A stretch of 64,000 nt of DNA from Mycobacterium deserti. Lineage in GTDB: Bacteria; Actinomycetota; Actinomycetes; Mycobacteriales; Mycobacteriaceae. The notes under the pieces were generated by a model. It saw nothing but the letters and a program-made list of their open reading frames with translations. It ran no database searches and was not told where the DNA came from. Position 1 is the stretch's first letter. Each line of letters opens with the position of its first letter. Shown in pieces: positions 1 to 8,720 of this stretch. The position numbers and the translations under genes were made by a program. The stretch is taken from the NCBI RefSeq assembly GCF_025345615.1, contig NZ_JAODWD010000003.1, forward strand, positions 682,001 through 746,000, given 5' to 3'.

Positions 1-1
1 G

Positions 2-3000
2 TGCACGTTCCACGGACCCGATCATGTTCAGGTCGCGGTCGTCACCGCCAACCCCGACGGTGAGACGTGGAGCTGGATCAAGTGGTTGCCGCATGCGCAG
101 CACACGACGGCCCGCGACGGAATGGGGCCCATGCGGCTGCTGTTTCCCACCCTCGACCTCATGGAGCACTCGCTGACGGCCGACTTGGCCGAACGTGGAC
201 GCTTCACCCGCGGGGCGCAGCCGACCCAGGGACTCAAGCAGTTGGTCGTGGTACTCGACGACGGGTTCGTCACGGGCGACGAGCGACTGATCACCGATGC
301 GGGCATGGACAGCGTGACGCTGTTAGACCTCAACGGGCCACGCGACGGGACGACCGCACGGCGCAGCCTCCAGCTTGTGGTCGACGGCGACGATGTGGCG
401 GCGCGAACCGCCGCCGGCGTCGAACGGTTCGCCACGCCCGACACCATCACACTCGCCGAGGCCGAGACCACTGCCCGGCGCATCGGCCGATTCCGTCCGG
501 CGAATGCCGCCCACATCGTCAGCCTCGAAAGTGATTCGCGGGCGGTGGACCCCGGGCTGATGGCGCTGCTGAAGATCCCCGACGCGGCCGAGGTGGTGCC
601 CGAGACGGTGTGGCGTCCGCGGTCCCCACGCGAGCGACTGCGCGTACCGATCGGGGTCACCCCGAACGGTCAACCGCTGGAACTGGACATCAAGGAAGCT
701 GCCGAGGGGGGCATGGGCCCCCACGGGTTGTGTATCGGCGCAACGGGTTCGGGCAAGTCGGAGTTTCTGCGCACCCTGGTCCTGTCCCTGGTGGCCTCGC
801 ATTCCCCTGAGGCGCTCAACCTGATCCTGGTCGACTTCAAAGGTGGTGCCACCTTTCTCGGGTTCGAGGGCCTGGCCCACGTCGCGGCGATCATCACCAA
901 CCTCGAGGACGAGCTGACTCTGGTCGACCGCATGCGCGACGCGCTGGCCGGCGAGATGAACCGCCGACAGGAACTTCTGCGTTCCGCTGGAAACTTCGCC
1001 AAGGTCAGCGAATACGAACGAGCCCGAGCCAACGGCGCGGATCTCGAACCGCTGCCCGCCTTATTCATCATCGTCGACGAGTTCTCCGAACTGCTCTCGC
1101 AGAAGCCCGATTTCGCGGAGCTTTTCGTGATGATCGGCCGGCTGGGCCGGTCGCTGCACATGCACCTGTTACTGGCCTCGCAGCGACTGGAGGAGGGCAA
1201 GCTGCGCGGACTGGACTCGCACCTGTCCTACCGGATCGGGCTGAAGACCTTCTCGGCGGGCGAGTCACGCAGCGTTCTCGGTGTTCCGGATGCCTACCAC
1301 CTGCCCAGCGTTCCGGGGTCGGCGTTTCTGAAATGCGATGCCTCAGAACCGACTCGGTTCAACACGAGCTACGTCTCCGGGGAGTACGTCAAACCGAGGG
1401 CACTGGTGCGGACCGGACGGGTATCGGATCTGGGCGCGCTGGCGCCTAAACTGTTCACCGCTACACCGGTCAAGAAGGACGCGGCGCCGGTGGCGCCGGT
1501 CGAACCGCTCGTCCGTGCCGTCGAACCCACACCCTCACCGACGAAGGCCACACTGCTCGACGTCCTCGTCGGGCGTCTGCAGGGACACGGACGTCCCGCG
1601 CACGAAGTCTGGTTGCCACCGTTGGACGAGAGCCCCGCCGTCAACGAGTTGCTGCCCGACACCGACTGGAGTTCGCCGCGCAACATCAACGGCGCGCTGT
1701 CCATGCCGATCGGTGTGGTGGATCGGCCCTACGACCAGCGCCGCGACCTGTTGATGGTCGACTTGTCCGGAGCGCAGGGCAATGTCGCGGTCGTCGGTGG
1801 ACCACAATCGGGCAAGTCCACGGCGCTGCGGTCGCTGATCTTGGCCGCGGCTGCCACCCACACGCCCGAGCAATTGCAGTTCTACTGCCTCGACTTCGGC
1901 GGCGGCACCCTGGCCAGCCTGGCCAAGTTGCCTCATGTCGGTGGGGTGGCCGGACGCATGGATTCCGACGCCATTCGGCGCACCGTCGCCGAAGTGGCAG
2001 GCGTGGTGCGCGCGCGCGAACAACTCTTCCGCGACCTCGGCATCGAGTCCATGCGCGACTTCCGGCAGCGCAAGGCCCGGCTGGCGACGCTGCCGCAGGC
2101 AGAGGCGGCGCGGGATCCGCTGAGCCGCGACAACTTCGGCGATGTCGTGCTTGTTGTCGACGGGTGGGCGTCGATCAGAAGCGAATTCGAATCGCTCGAC
2201 CCAGTGCTGCAGTCGCTGGCCATCCAGGGCCTGTCCTACGGGGTGCACCTCGCCGTCTCGGCGTCGCGCTGGATGGAGATCCGGCCGGCCGTCAAAGACA
2301 TGCTCGGCACCCGCATCGAATTGCGCCTCGGCGATCCGATCGACAGCGAAGTCGGTCGCAGGTCAGCCGAACTGGTCCCGATCGGGCGGCCGGGACGAGG
2401 CATCAACCCAGAGAAACTGCACATTCTCGTCGCGCTGCCGAGGCTGGATTCCAGCTCCGATGTCGAGGATCTGCCCGCCGGAGTGGCTGGCGCGGTCGAA
2501 GCCATGCGGGCCCACTACGGCGAACGCGAGGCGCCGAGGGTGCGGATGCTGCCGCACGACGTCGATCGGCAGGCGGTCATCCGCGCGGCGCGCAACGCTG
2601 GCCAGTTGAGCAAGTCGCGCATCGCCATCGGGATTAATGAGGACGAACTCGCGCCCGTCGTCGTCGATTTCGATGCCCAGCCGCACATGGTGGCCTTCGC
2701 CGACACCGAATGCGGTAAGACGGGCCTGCTTCGCAATATCGCCGCCGGGGTGATGGAGAACGCCGGGCCTGCGGAGGCGAAACTCATCCTCGTCGACTTC
2801 CGCCGGTCGATGCTGGGCGTGATCGACGAGGACTACCTCGGCGGCTACGCCACCGCTCCGCAGTCGTGTGCCGAGCTGATGACCGCGCTGGCCGGCGCGC
2901 TTAAGGATCGACTGCCACCGAACGACATCACCCAACAGCAGCTGAAGGAGCGGTCGTGGTGGTCGGGGCCCGATCTGTTCGTGATGATCGACGATTACGA

Positions 3001-3310
3001 CCTCATCCCCGGCGGCTCACTCAACCACCCCCTCGCACCCCTGGTCGAATACCTGCCGCAGGCCCGCGATATCGGCCTGCGCGTCATCGTTACCCGTCGC
3101 AGTGGCGGTGCGGGTCGCGCGATGATGGACCCGATCATCGGACGCTTGAAAGACCTGTCCTGCAACGGTTTGGTCATGAGCGGCAGCAGGGAGGAAGGCG
3201 CGCTTTTCGGTGGCTACAAAGCGACCGCGATGCCGCCCGGCCGGGGGATGCTGATCTCCAGGACCATGAAGGGCGGCGTCGTCCAGCTGTCGAGGATGCC
3301 CGATCTGTGA
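2..3310 (+). CDS. eccC: EccC-type ESX secretion ATPase, 5' end outside window
   Basis: FtsK/SpoIIIE-family motor ATPase of a type VII secretion system; it recognises Esx-type substrates and drives export at the inner membrane. The reading frame is open from base 2, where the encoded peptide FHGPDHV followed by WIKWLPH is typical of the middle of EccC, so the N-terminal membrane part lies upstream of the window. Three ATPase domains are visible: Walker A GATGSGKS near base 738 with Walker B IIVDE; a second GGPQSGKS near base 1797 whose Walker B is degenerate (VVDGW); and a third, atypical DTECGKT near base 2705 with MIDDYD. This fits a fused EccCa/EccCb protein. The stop overlaps the GTG start of eccD (GTGA). 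Family assignment is firm; the ESX subtype is not assigned. Confidence 0.95.
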   Translation, partial: CTFHGPDHVQVAVVTANPDGETWSWIKWLPHAQHTTARDGMGPMRLLFPTLDLMEHSLTADLAERGRFTRGAQPTQGLKQLVVVLDDGFVTGDERLITDAGMDSVTLLDLNGPRDGTTARRSLQLVVDGDDVAARTAAGVERFATPDTITLAEAETTARRIGRFRPANAAHIVSLESDSRAVDPGLMALLKIPDAAEVVPETVWRPRSPRERLRVPIGVTPNGQPLELDIKEAAEGGMGPHGLCIGATGSGKSEFLRTLVLSLVASHSPEALNLILVDFKGGATFLGFEGLAHVAAIITNLEDELTLVDRMRDALAGEMNRRQELLRSAGNFAKVSEYERARANGADLEPLPALFIIVDEFSELLSQKPDFAELFVMIGRLGRSLHMHLLLASQRLEEGKLRGLDSHLSYRIGLKTFSAGESRSVLGVPDAYHLPSVPGSAFLKCDASEPTRFNTSYVSGEYVKPRALVRTGRVSDLGALAPKLFTATPVKKDAAPVAPVEPLVRAVEPTPSPTKATLLDVLVGRLQGHGRPAHEVWLPPLDESPAVNELLPDTDWSSPRNINGALSMPIGVVDRPYDQRRDLLMVDLSGAQGNVAVVGGPQSGKSTALRSLILAAAATHTPEQLQFYCLDFGGGTLASLAKLPHVGGVAGRMDSDAIRRTVAEVAGVVRAREQLFRDLGIESMRDFRQRKARLATLPQAEAARDPLSRDNFGDVVLVVDGWASIRSEFESLDPVLQSLAIQGLSYGVHLAVSASRWMEIRPAVKDMLGTRIELRLGDPIDSEVGRRSAELVPIGRPGRGINPEKLHILVALPRLDSSSDVEDLPAGVAGAVEAMRAHYGEREAPRVRMLPHDVDRQAVIRAARNAGQLSKSRIAIGINEDELAPVVVDFDAQPHMVAFADTECGKTGLLRNIAAGVMENAGPAEAKLILVDFRRSMLGVIDEDYLGGYATAPQSCAELMTALAGALKDRLPPNDITQQQLKERSWWSGPDLFVMIDDYDLIPGGSLNHPLAPLVEYLPQARDIGLRVIVTRRSGGAGRAMMDPIIGRLKDLSCNGLVMSGSREEGALFGGYKATAMPPGRGMLISRTMKGGVVQLSRMPDL

Positions 3311-4761
3311 CCGGGGTCAGTGAACTCAGGCACGTGCACGTGGTGTCCGCCGCCCCGGACATGGTTCGGGTGTCGGTCATCGGCGGGCGCACACAGCTCG
3401 ATGTGGCACTGCCCGCCGACGTTCCGATCGCCGCGTATCTGCCTGAATTGGCACAGCTGATCAGTTCCCGCGATTCGCGCCGAGACGACGAAGCGAGCGG
3501 TCGCGACGAGCGGCGCACCTTCTGGGTGCTCACCCGAGTCGACGGAAACGCCGATCTGATGCCCGAGCAATCGCTGCGCGACGCGTCGATCACCAACGGC
3601 GAGCTACTGCGCATGTCCCAGCGGCCCGCTCTGTCGCCGCCGGCCCTTTTCGACGATGTGGTCGACGCCGCTGCCCGGCTCAACAGGGCGTCGTACGCCG
3701 GCTGGGATGCCACCGCGGCAGGGGTCATGGCGATCGCCGGCATGTGGCTGGCGACAGCGGTCTGGATGTATTTCCTCGTCACGGAGGCGTTGTCGGCACA
3801 CCGAGGAGTGGTGGTCGTCGGTGCCGTGCTGACGCTCGTCACCATGGTCGGCGGTGCGACGCTCGTGCACCGCGCGCTGGGCCGCACAGATATCGCTGCC
3901 GCGGCCGGCGTGCCGACACTCGCGCTGACCGGAGCCATCGCCTGGACGCTCGGTCAGCCGCAGGACAATTACGTGCGGGCCGGAACGTGCGCGGTCCTGC
4001 TCATACTGGTCGCCGCCTACTACCGGTTGATACGCGCGGGCCGCTGGGCCTACATCGCGACTGCCGTGGCTATTTCCTTCGCGACGGCGGCGTTGCTGGG
4101 CTTCGCGCTCAGCGTGCCGGTCGACGTGCTGGCGACGGTCAGTGCGGTCGTAGCAACGCAGGGATGCCTGGTAGTCGCCCCTCTGACAGCCAGGCTGGAG
4201 CGTTCCCCGACGCCGACCGTCGACGACGATCGCGACGTTGATGAGCCGTCCAAGGCTATCGGCGACACCGACACCGGTGACGCGGCGACCATCCCGAGCG
4301 CAGAACAGGTCTGGGCGCGGGTGCGTTCCGCGGCGCTCGCTCGGGCAGGGCTGTGGGCCGGACTGGCCGCGGTGGCGGTCGTCGCATCGGTAGTGCTGCT
4401 GCGCGCCCAATCAAGTTGGGCCGCGCTGAGTTTGATTCTCATCTGCGCCGGCGTATTGGGCCTTCGAAGCGGTCGGGCTGCAACCGTGCCCGAGCGCGCG
4501 GCTCTCGGACTGCCCGCGCTCATGCTGGTGTTCGTCGCATGCGCGCAGGTACAGGGTGACGACGACTCGTTGCGGCTGACAGGTGTCGTTCTCCTGGCGG
4601 TGACCGCGATCGTCGCGATCATCGGCGGGCTGGTCATCGCGGGCGGGGGTGCTCCGCGGTGGATCGCTGTCGTCGCCGCCTATCTCGAATACCTCGCGGT
4701 GGCGTCGTTGGTGCCGGTGGCGTTATGGCCACTCGGCATCTATGAGCGGCTGGACTGGTGA
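3307..4761 (+). CDS. eccD: EccD-type ESX membrane channel component
   Basis: Polytopic membrane protein forming the inner-membrane core of the type VII secretion complex together with EccB, EccC and EccE. The GTG start at 3307 overlaps the eccC stop and gives 484 residues. Residues 1 to about 95 look like the ubiquitin-like cytosolic domain of EccD (pattern VRVSVIGGRTQLDVALP), followed from about residue 135 by many hydrophobic segments with a charged cytosolic loop rich in Asp and Glu near bases 4200-4310. The usual EccD has 11 membrane helices and about 500 residues, which agrees in length. It is translationally coupled to mycP (overlap at 4758-4761). The longer open frame starting at 2956 lies inside eccC and is rejected as a start. 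Confidence 0.92.
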   Translation: MTGVSELRHVHVVSAAPDMVRVSVIGGRTQLDVALPADVPIAAYLPELAQLISSRDSRRDDEASGRDERRTFWVLTRVDGNADLMPEQSLRDASITNGELLRMSQRPALSPPALFDDVVDAAARLNRASYAGWDATAAGVMAIAGMWLATAVWMYFLVTEALSAHRGVVVVGAVLTLVTMVGGATLVHRALGRTDIAAAAGVPTLALTGAIAWTLGQPQDNYVRAGTCAVLLILVAAYYRLIRAGRWAYIATAVAISFATAALLGFALSVPVDVLATVSAVVATQGCLVVAPLTARLERSPTPTVDDDRDVDEPSKAIGDTDTGDAATIPSAEQVWARVRSAALARAGLWAGLAAVAVVASVVLLRAQSSWAALSLILICAGVLGLRSGRAATVPERAALGLPALMLVFVACAQVQGDDDSLRLTGVVLLAVTAIVAIIGGLVIAGGGAPRWIAVVAAYLEYLAVASLVPVALWPLGIYERLDW

Positions 4762-6149
4762 TGCGCGGTATCTGGCGCGGTGCGGCCCTCCTGGTTGTGG
4801 TGCTGTTGACGGTCGCGGCGGGCCTGGGGATGCCGTCTCATGCGTCGGCGATCACCCCCCCGGTCGTGTCGCCGGCGCCGCCGCCGACCGGTCCGGTGGG
4901 TCCGCCGATTCCGACGGAGCCGAAGGCGATCTGCGGGGTCCCGACGGGCGTGCTACCCGCCACCGACTTCACCAAACAGCCCAGCGCCGATGCCATGCTC
5001 GAATACCGCTCAGCATGGCGGTTCTCCCGCGGAGCGGGACAGAAGGTGGCGGTCATCGACACCGGAGTGAACCGGCACCCGCGGCTGCCGATGCTGGAAC
5101 CCGGCGGCGATTATGTGTCGAACTCCGACGGGTTGCAGGACTGCGACGCGCACGGCACCCTCGTCGCGGGCATCATCGCCGCCTCGCCGTCGGCCGACGA
5201 CAGCTTCGCCGGCGTGGCACCCGAGGCCGCGATTCTGTCGATTCGGCAGAACAGCGGGGCCTACGGACCCGTAGGGCCCTCGTCGGGACCCGACGACGAC
5301 CCGAATGCCGTGTCAACGGGTTTCGGCGACACCCGCACCCTGGCTGTTGCCATCACTCGCGCAGTGGACCTCGGCGCCACCGTGATCAATCTGTCGGAAG
5401 TGGCCTGTGCTCCGGTATCGGCGGGCCTGGACGATGTGGCGCTCGGCCACGCCGTCCGGTATGCCTTCGAGCGCAACGTCGTCGTTGTCGCGGCTGCAGG
5501 CAACTTCAACGAACAAAGCATGTGCAATGCCCAGAACACGATCGCCGACCCGAATCAGCCGCTTGAAACCGCCTGGGACACTGTCGGCACCATCGCCAGT
5601 CCCGCCTGGTTCGCCGACTACGTGCTGACCGTTGGAGCGGTGACGACGTCGGCCGCGCCGGCCGACTTCAGCCTTCACGGTCCATGGGTCGCTGTCGCCG
5701 CGCCGGGGGAGCGGATCACCTCCCTGGACGCGAACGGACCGGGTTTGATCAACGCCCAACTCGGCCGCGACGGCCTCACCCCGATCAACGGAACCAGTTT
5801 CGCAACCCCTTACGTGTCCGGTGTGGTGGCGCTGATCAGGTCCCGCTTCCCGCAGTTGAGTGCCAAAGAGGTGATGGATCTCGTCAAACGGACCGCCCGC
5901 ACGCCAGGCGACGGTCCCAACTTGGCCACCGGATTCGGGGTTGTCGACCCGGTCGCGGCGCTGACGTACCGGCTATCACCCGCAAATGGCAAACCGGACA
6001 TCGGTACCGGCACGCCGATCAGCGGTCCACCGCAGCCCGATCCAGGAAACGTGCGGGCCCGTGCCATCGTCCTCGTCGTCACCGCGGCGAGCGTCGCGAT
6101 GATGGCGGCGGCGCTTGCCCTTACCGCCATCCGCAGGCGCGCGCGGTGA
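4758..6149 (+). CDS. mycP: MycP-type mycosin, ESX membrane-anchored subtilisin protease
   Basis: Subtilisin-like serine protease needed for ESX complex stability and for processing some substrates, acting on the outer face of the inner membrane. The N-terminus (residues 1-30) is a signal peptide ending near ASA, followed by a proline-rich stretch. The catalytic triad is visible: Asp101 in VAVIDTGV, His132 in DAHGTLVAG and Ser347 in NGTSFATPYVSG, with the oxyanion Asn249 in VVAAAGN. A C-terminal membrane helix (about 435-458) ends in an arginine-rich tail. Length of 463 is normal for mycosins. A GTG at 4758 and an ATG at 4761 are adjacent starts; either is possible. It overlaps eccD, so all three genes are probably co-transcribed. 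Confidence 0.95.
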   Translation: MMRGIWRGAALLVVVLLTVAAGLGMPSHASAITPPVVSPAPPPTGPVGPPIPTEPKAICGVPTGVLPATDFTKQPSADAMLEYRSAWRFSRGAGQKVAVIDTGVNRHPRLPMLEPGGDYVSNSDGLQDCDAHGTLVAGIIAASPSADDSFAGVAPEAAILSIRQNSGAYGPVGPSSGPDDDPNAVSTGFGDTRTLAVAITRAVDLGATVINLSEVACAPVSAGLDDVALGHAVRYAFERNVVVVAAAGNFNEQSMCNAQNTIADPNQPLETAWDTVGTIASPAWFADYVLTVGAVTTSAAPADFSLHGPWVAVAAPGERITSLDANGPGLINAQLGRDGLTPINGTSFATPYVSGVVALIRSRFPQLSAKEVMDLVKRTARTPGDGPNLATGFGVVDPVAALTYRLSPANGKPDIGTGTPISGPPQPDPGNVRARAIVLVVTAASVAMMAAALALTAIRRRAR

Positions 6150-6201
6150 GCAGGTACGTACGATCAGACTTGACCCCCAGCGCAGGACCGTGAGGAGAGG
6201 G

Positions 6202-7599
6202 ATGGCGAACGACATGCCTTCGAACGGTGAGTCGCTCGACAACGGTCGCGACGAGGTCGACGCGCGGGCGGCGGCACTTCAGGACCGGATCGCGGCGGCC
6301 CGCGCCGATTCCGACGACGCTGCGCGGCCACCGGCACGTCGGCTGGCGCAGCCACCGTGGCAGATGCAGACGACCATCGGGACCAGGGCTTTCGCCGAAC
6401 GGTTCGAACCGGATTCGCCGCCGCGCCGCCCCGAACCCGTTGATGCGGATCCCGTGCCCCGTCCCGACGAGGTGCCGACGGTCGACACGCCACCTGCGCC
6501 GGTGACCTGGCAGCCTGGGCCGCCACCGCCCCCGCCGACGGGATGGCTGCCGCCACCTCCACCAGGCTGGCTCCCGCCGCCACCGCCGCCGGGGTGGTCG
6601 CCGCCAGAGCAGCACGCTGGGCCTGTGGCACCGAATTTCGCTTCACCGCAACGATTTCGGAGTCCGCCGTCGCTCGATGAGGCCGAAATCGTCCACCGCG
6701 CCCGCAACGCCCCTCAGTCGGGGTGGCGTCGTGCGGTGCACCGCGCGAGCGGTGGCCACATCAACCCCGGCGAGTCGCGCAAGGAGCGAAGGAAAGCCGA
6801 CCTTCTCGCCCAGATCCGCACGCCGATCGCCGGTGACTTCCGTATCGCGGTGCTGTCCATCAAGGGCGGGGTCGGGAAAACGACCACCACGTTGGGCCTG
6901 GGTTCTGTACTGGCCATGATGCGCAACGACCGCGTGATCGCCGTCGACGCCAATCCCGACCGCGGCACGCTGGCTGAGCGGGTGCAGGATGCCTCGACAC
7001 AGTCGACGGTGCGTGACCTGTTGTCGGACCGCAACATCAAGCGCTACGCCGACGTGCGCGTCCATACCCGGATGGCGAGCAGTCGGATCGAGGTGCTGGC
7101 CAGCGAGCAGGAGCCCGCGGTGTCCGAGGTGTTCGGTGAGGCCGATTACCGCCGCACCGTCGAGATCCTGCGGCACTACTACAACATCATCCTGACCGAT
7201 TGCGGCACGGGCATCATGCACTCGGCGATGGCGGGAGTCTTGGATCTCGCGCATTCGATCGTGCTGGTGAGTTCGCCGGCGATCGACGCCGCCCGCAGTG
7301 CGTCGGCGACCCTGGATTGGCTGATGCAACACGGCCATTCCGCTCTTGTGCGGGAGGCGCATGTCGTGCTCAGCGCGTCACGGCCGGGATCGGCCGCACT
7401 CAAGCTGGACAAGGTCTACGAGCATTTCGAAGCACGGTGCCGATCCGTGCACCTGATTCCCTTCGATCCACACCTCGCCGAGGGTGCGGACATCGACGTC
7501 AATTTGCTGAAACCCTCAACGTTCGAAGCCTATTTGGAGTTGGCGGGTGCGGTAGCGGAGAAGTTTCCCCGGTTGCGCGGCGGTCGCCACCGCCAGTAA
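6202..7599 (+). CDS. EspI-like, proline-rich ParA/MinD-type ATPase of the ESX locus
   Basis: MinD/ParA-like P-loop protein with a long proline-rich N-terminal part, the layout of EspI and of the ATPase encoded next to eccD2 in ESX-2. The start at ATG 6202 is preceded by GAGGAGAGG and gives 465 residues; the longer frame from 6115 overlaps mycP and has no such site. Residues about 105-145 hold PPPPP and PPPPGW runs. The deviant Walker A KGGVGKTT begins at residue 221, followed by VDANPDRGT and LTDCGTG, all typical of this family. A second, shorter family member is encoded at 38653-39684, at the other end of the island. Its role is inferred: energy-dependent regulation of, or accessory help to, secretion. 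It lies 52 bases after mycP. Confidence 0.85.
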   Translation: MANDMPSNGESLDNGRDEVDARAAALQDRIAAARADSDDAARPPARRLAQPPWQMQTTIGTRAFAERFEPDSPPRRPEPVDADPVPRPDEVPTVDTPPAPVTWQPGPPPPPPTGWLPPPPPGWLPPPPPPGWSPPEQHAGPVAPNFASPQRFRSPPSLDEAEIVHRARNAPQSGWRRAVHRASGGHINPGESRKERRKADLLAQIRTPIAGDFRIAVLSIKGGVGKTTTTLGLGSVLAMMRNDRVIAVDANPDRGTLAERVQDASTQSTVRDLLSDRNIKRYADVRVHTRMASSRIEVLASEQEPAVSEVFGEADYRRTVEILRHYYNIILTDCGTGIMHSAMAGVLDLAHSIVLVSSPAIDAARSASATLDWLMQHGHSALVREAHVVLSASRPGSAALKLDKVYEHFEARCRSVHLIPFDPHLAEGADIDVNLLKPSTFEAYLELAGAVAEKFPRLRGGRHRQ

Positions 7600-7914
7600 A
7601 TCGCCTACGGGTCAGGGGTGGTTGGCGCGCTCGCAAATACATCGTCGTGTCCTTAATGATTCGCGGGCAATGCATCGGTGAGCGAGTGTGTGCACGAGGA
7701 CGCTGTTGCGTCGACCCTCCCGCAAAGTGTTGAGTTACGCGTCCTGCAGGTGGCGGCAACATCGTTACTATTTGACGCGCGTGCTCGAAAACTCAAGTAT
7801 CCGAACAGGTTTCACAATATTTCCTTTGCGGTTCTCCTTCCGTCTGAGAGAATGTTGCGATTCCGTGTTCGGGCTGAGCCGCCGGTTGCGCGCGGCCGTC
7901 GTGAGTGAGGTGGT
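7600..7914. other. Intergenic region before the giant-toxin cassette
   Basis: These 315 bases separate the secretion-machine genes from the cassette that begins at 7915. Two overlapping short frames (7678-7908 and 7688-7918) have no family resemblance and no good ribosome-binding site, so I do not call them. The segment 7770-7860 is clearly richer in A and T than its surroundings, which suits a promoter region. No convincing terminator hairpin was seen after 7599. Confidence 0.6.
7772..7800 (+). promoter_or_regulatory. Candidate promoter for the giant-toxin cassette
   Basis: TTGACG at 7772-7777 and AAGTAT at 7795-7800 are separated by 17 bases, a reasonable match to a housekeeping sigma-factor promoter, inside the AT-richer part of the intergenic region. 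It would give a leader of roughly 110 bases before the TTG start at 7915. This is an eye match only; other elements may exist further downstream. Confidence 0.35.
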
Positions 7915-8376
7915 TTGACCAACGAAGCGCGGCGTCATCAGATGACCGAAGTGTTGGCCCTCGTGCAGGAGCAGATGGCCGACATCGCGGCAGTACAGCG
8001 CAAACAGGCTGAGCTCACGGCGAGCGCTGCCGTGGCCGACGGCATGGTCGAGGTGACCGTCAGCGCACATGGTCATGTCATCGCAACCGAGATCGACGAG
8101 TCCTATCTCGACGAATACGAACTCCAGGAATTGGGCGATCACATCACCGCGGCCGCGCAGCAGGCCGCTCGAACGGTCGCCGATCGAGCCGCCGAGATGA
8201 TGGCCCCCATCGCCGACCGCCGCAGGTTCTTGCCCGGCCTGTCCGAGATCGTCGAGGGTGCACCCGATCTGCGTGACCTCGCGCCCCAGGCGTTGGACCC
8301 GTTCGCCAAATCCGAGACGAACCCACACGATGAGGACGACACCGCTGAATCAGCGTTTCCCACTGTGAGGAGATGA
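7915..8376 (+). CDS. YbaB/EbfC-like small protein of the toxin cassette (copy 1)
   Basis: A 153-residue protein with the YbaB/EbfC-like pattern: an N-terminal helix (residues 1-45), a short beta-sheet around VEVTVSAHGHV, and a C-terminal helical part. Relatives with this fold, such as EspL, occur in ESX loci as cytosolic helpers of secreted proteins. The TTG start at 7915 is chosen because the encoded start MTNEARRHQMTE lines up with MDNETARHDLTE of the paralogue at 26065. Both share the later motif DESY(L/F)DE. The C-terminus is acidic. The gene overlaps or abuts the WXG100-like gene that follows, so the two are likely translated together. The function as substrate-specific chaperone or adaptor is inferred. 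Confidence 0.75.
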   Translation: MTNEARRHQMTEVLALVQEQMADIAAVQRKQAELTASAAVADGMVEVTVSAHGHVIATEIDESYLDEYELQELGDHITAAAQQAARTVADRAAEMMAPIADRRRFLPGLSEIVEGAPDLRDLAPQALDPFAKSETNPHDEDDTAESAFPTVRR

Positions 8377-8381
8377 GCACA

Positions 8382-8678
8382 ATGTCCGACCCACTAGGAG
8401 TGACGCCGCCCGAGCTGCGAGCAACCTCCCAACACCTCAACGCCGTCAGCGGCAGGATGAAAGAGGTGTTGTCTGCATTGCAGGCGAACCTCGGGGGCGA
8501 AGGAGCCGCGTGGGGCAATGACAAGATCGGTGACCAGTACGCCAACGGCGACGCCGGCTATCTGGCTCAGCAGGAGTGGGTCGACGGCTCGATCAACGCC
8601 AAAACGGGTCTCCTCGACTACTACTCGAAGGGCTTGAAACGCGCGGCGGATTCATTCGAGCAACAGGACGGGTCCTAG
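8382..8678 (+). CDS. WXG100-like protein of the toxin cassette (copy 1)
   Basis: A 98-residue helical-hairpin protein of the WXG100/Esx type. The turn between the helices carries AWGNDKIG, a W-x-N variant of the usual WXG, and the second helix ends in a tail with aromatic and acidic residues (SFEQQD). I start it at ATG 8382 because GAGGAG lies nine bases upstream and because MSDPLGVTP aligns with the start MTEPLGVTP of the paralogue at 26502; an ATG at 8373 overlapping the previous stop is the alternative. Standing directly before the giant WXG-headed protein, it may pair with that protein's N-terminal domain as Esx proteins pair with each other; this partner role is inference. Confidence 0.8.
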   Translation: MSDPLGVTPPELRATSQHLNAVSGRMKEVLSALQANLGGEGAAWGNDKIGDQYANGDAGYLAQQEWVDGSINAKTGLLDYYSKGLKRAADSFEQQDGS

Positions 8679-8720
8679 CTCCGGCGCGGCGGTGCTGCAG
8701 TTGTCGGCACCGACTCAGTT

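Noticed and set aside
6460..6620. Possible tandem DNA repeat in a run of CCGCCACC-like units
   Set aside because: It encodes the polyproline region of the EspI-like ATPase; the repetition follows from proline codons.
7678..7918. Two overlapping short + frames in the intergenic region
   Set aside because: Weak starts, no family, and they occupy the AT-richer promoter-like stretch before the YbaB-like gene.
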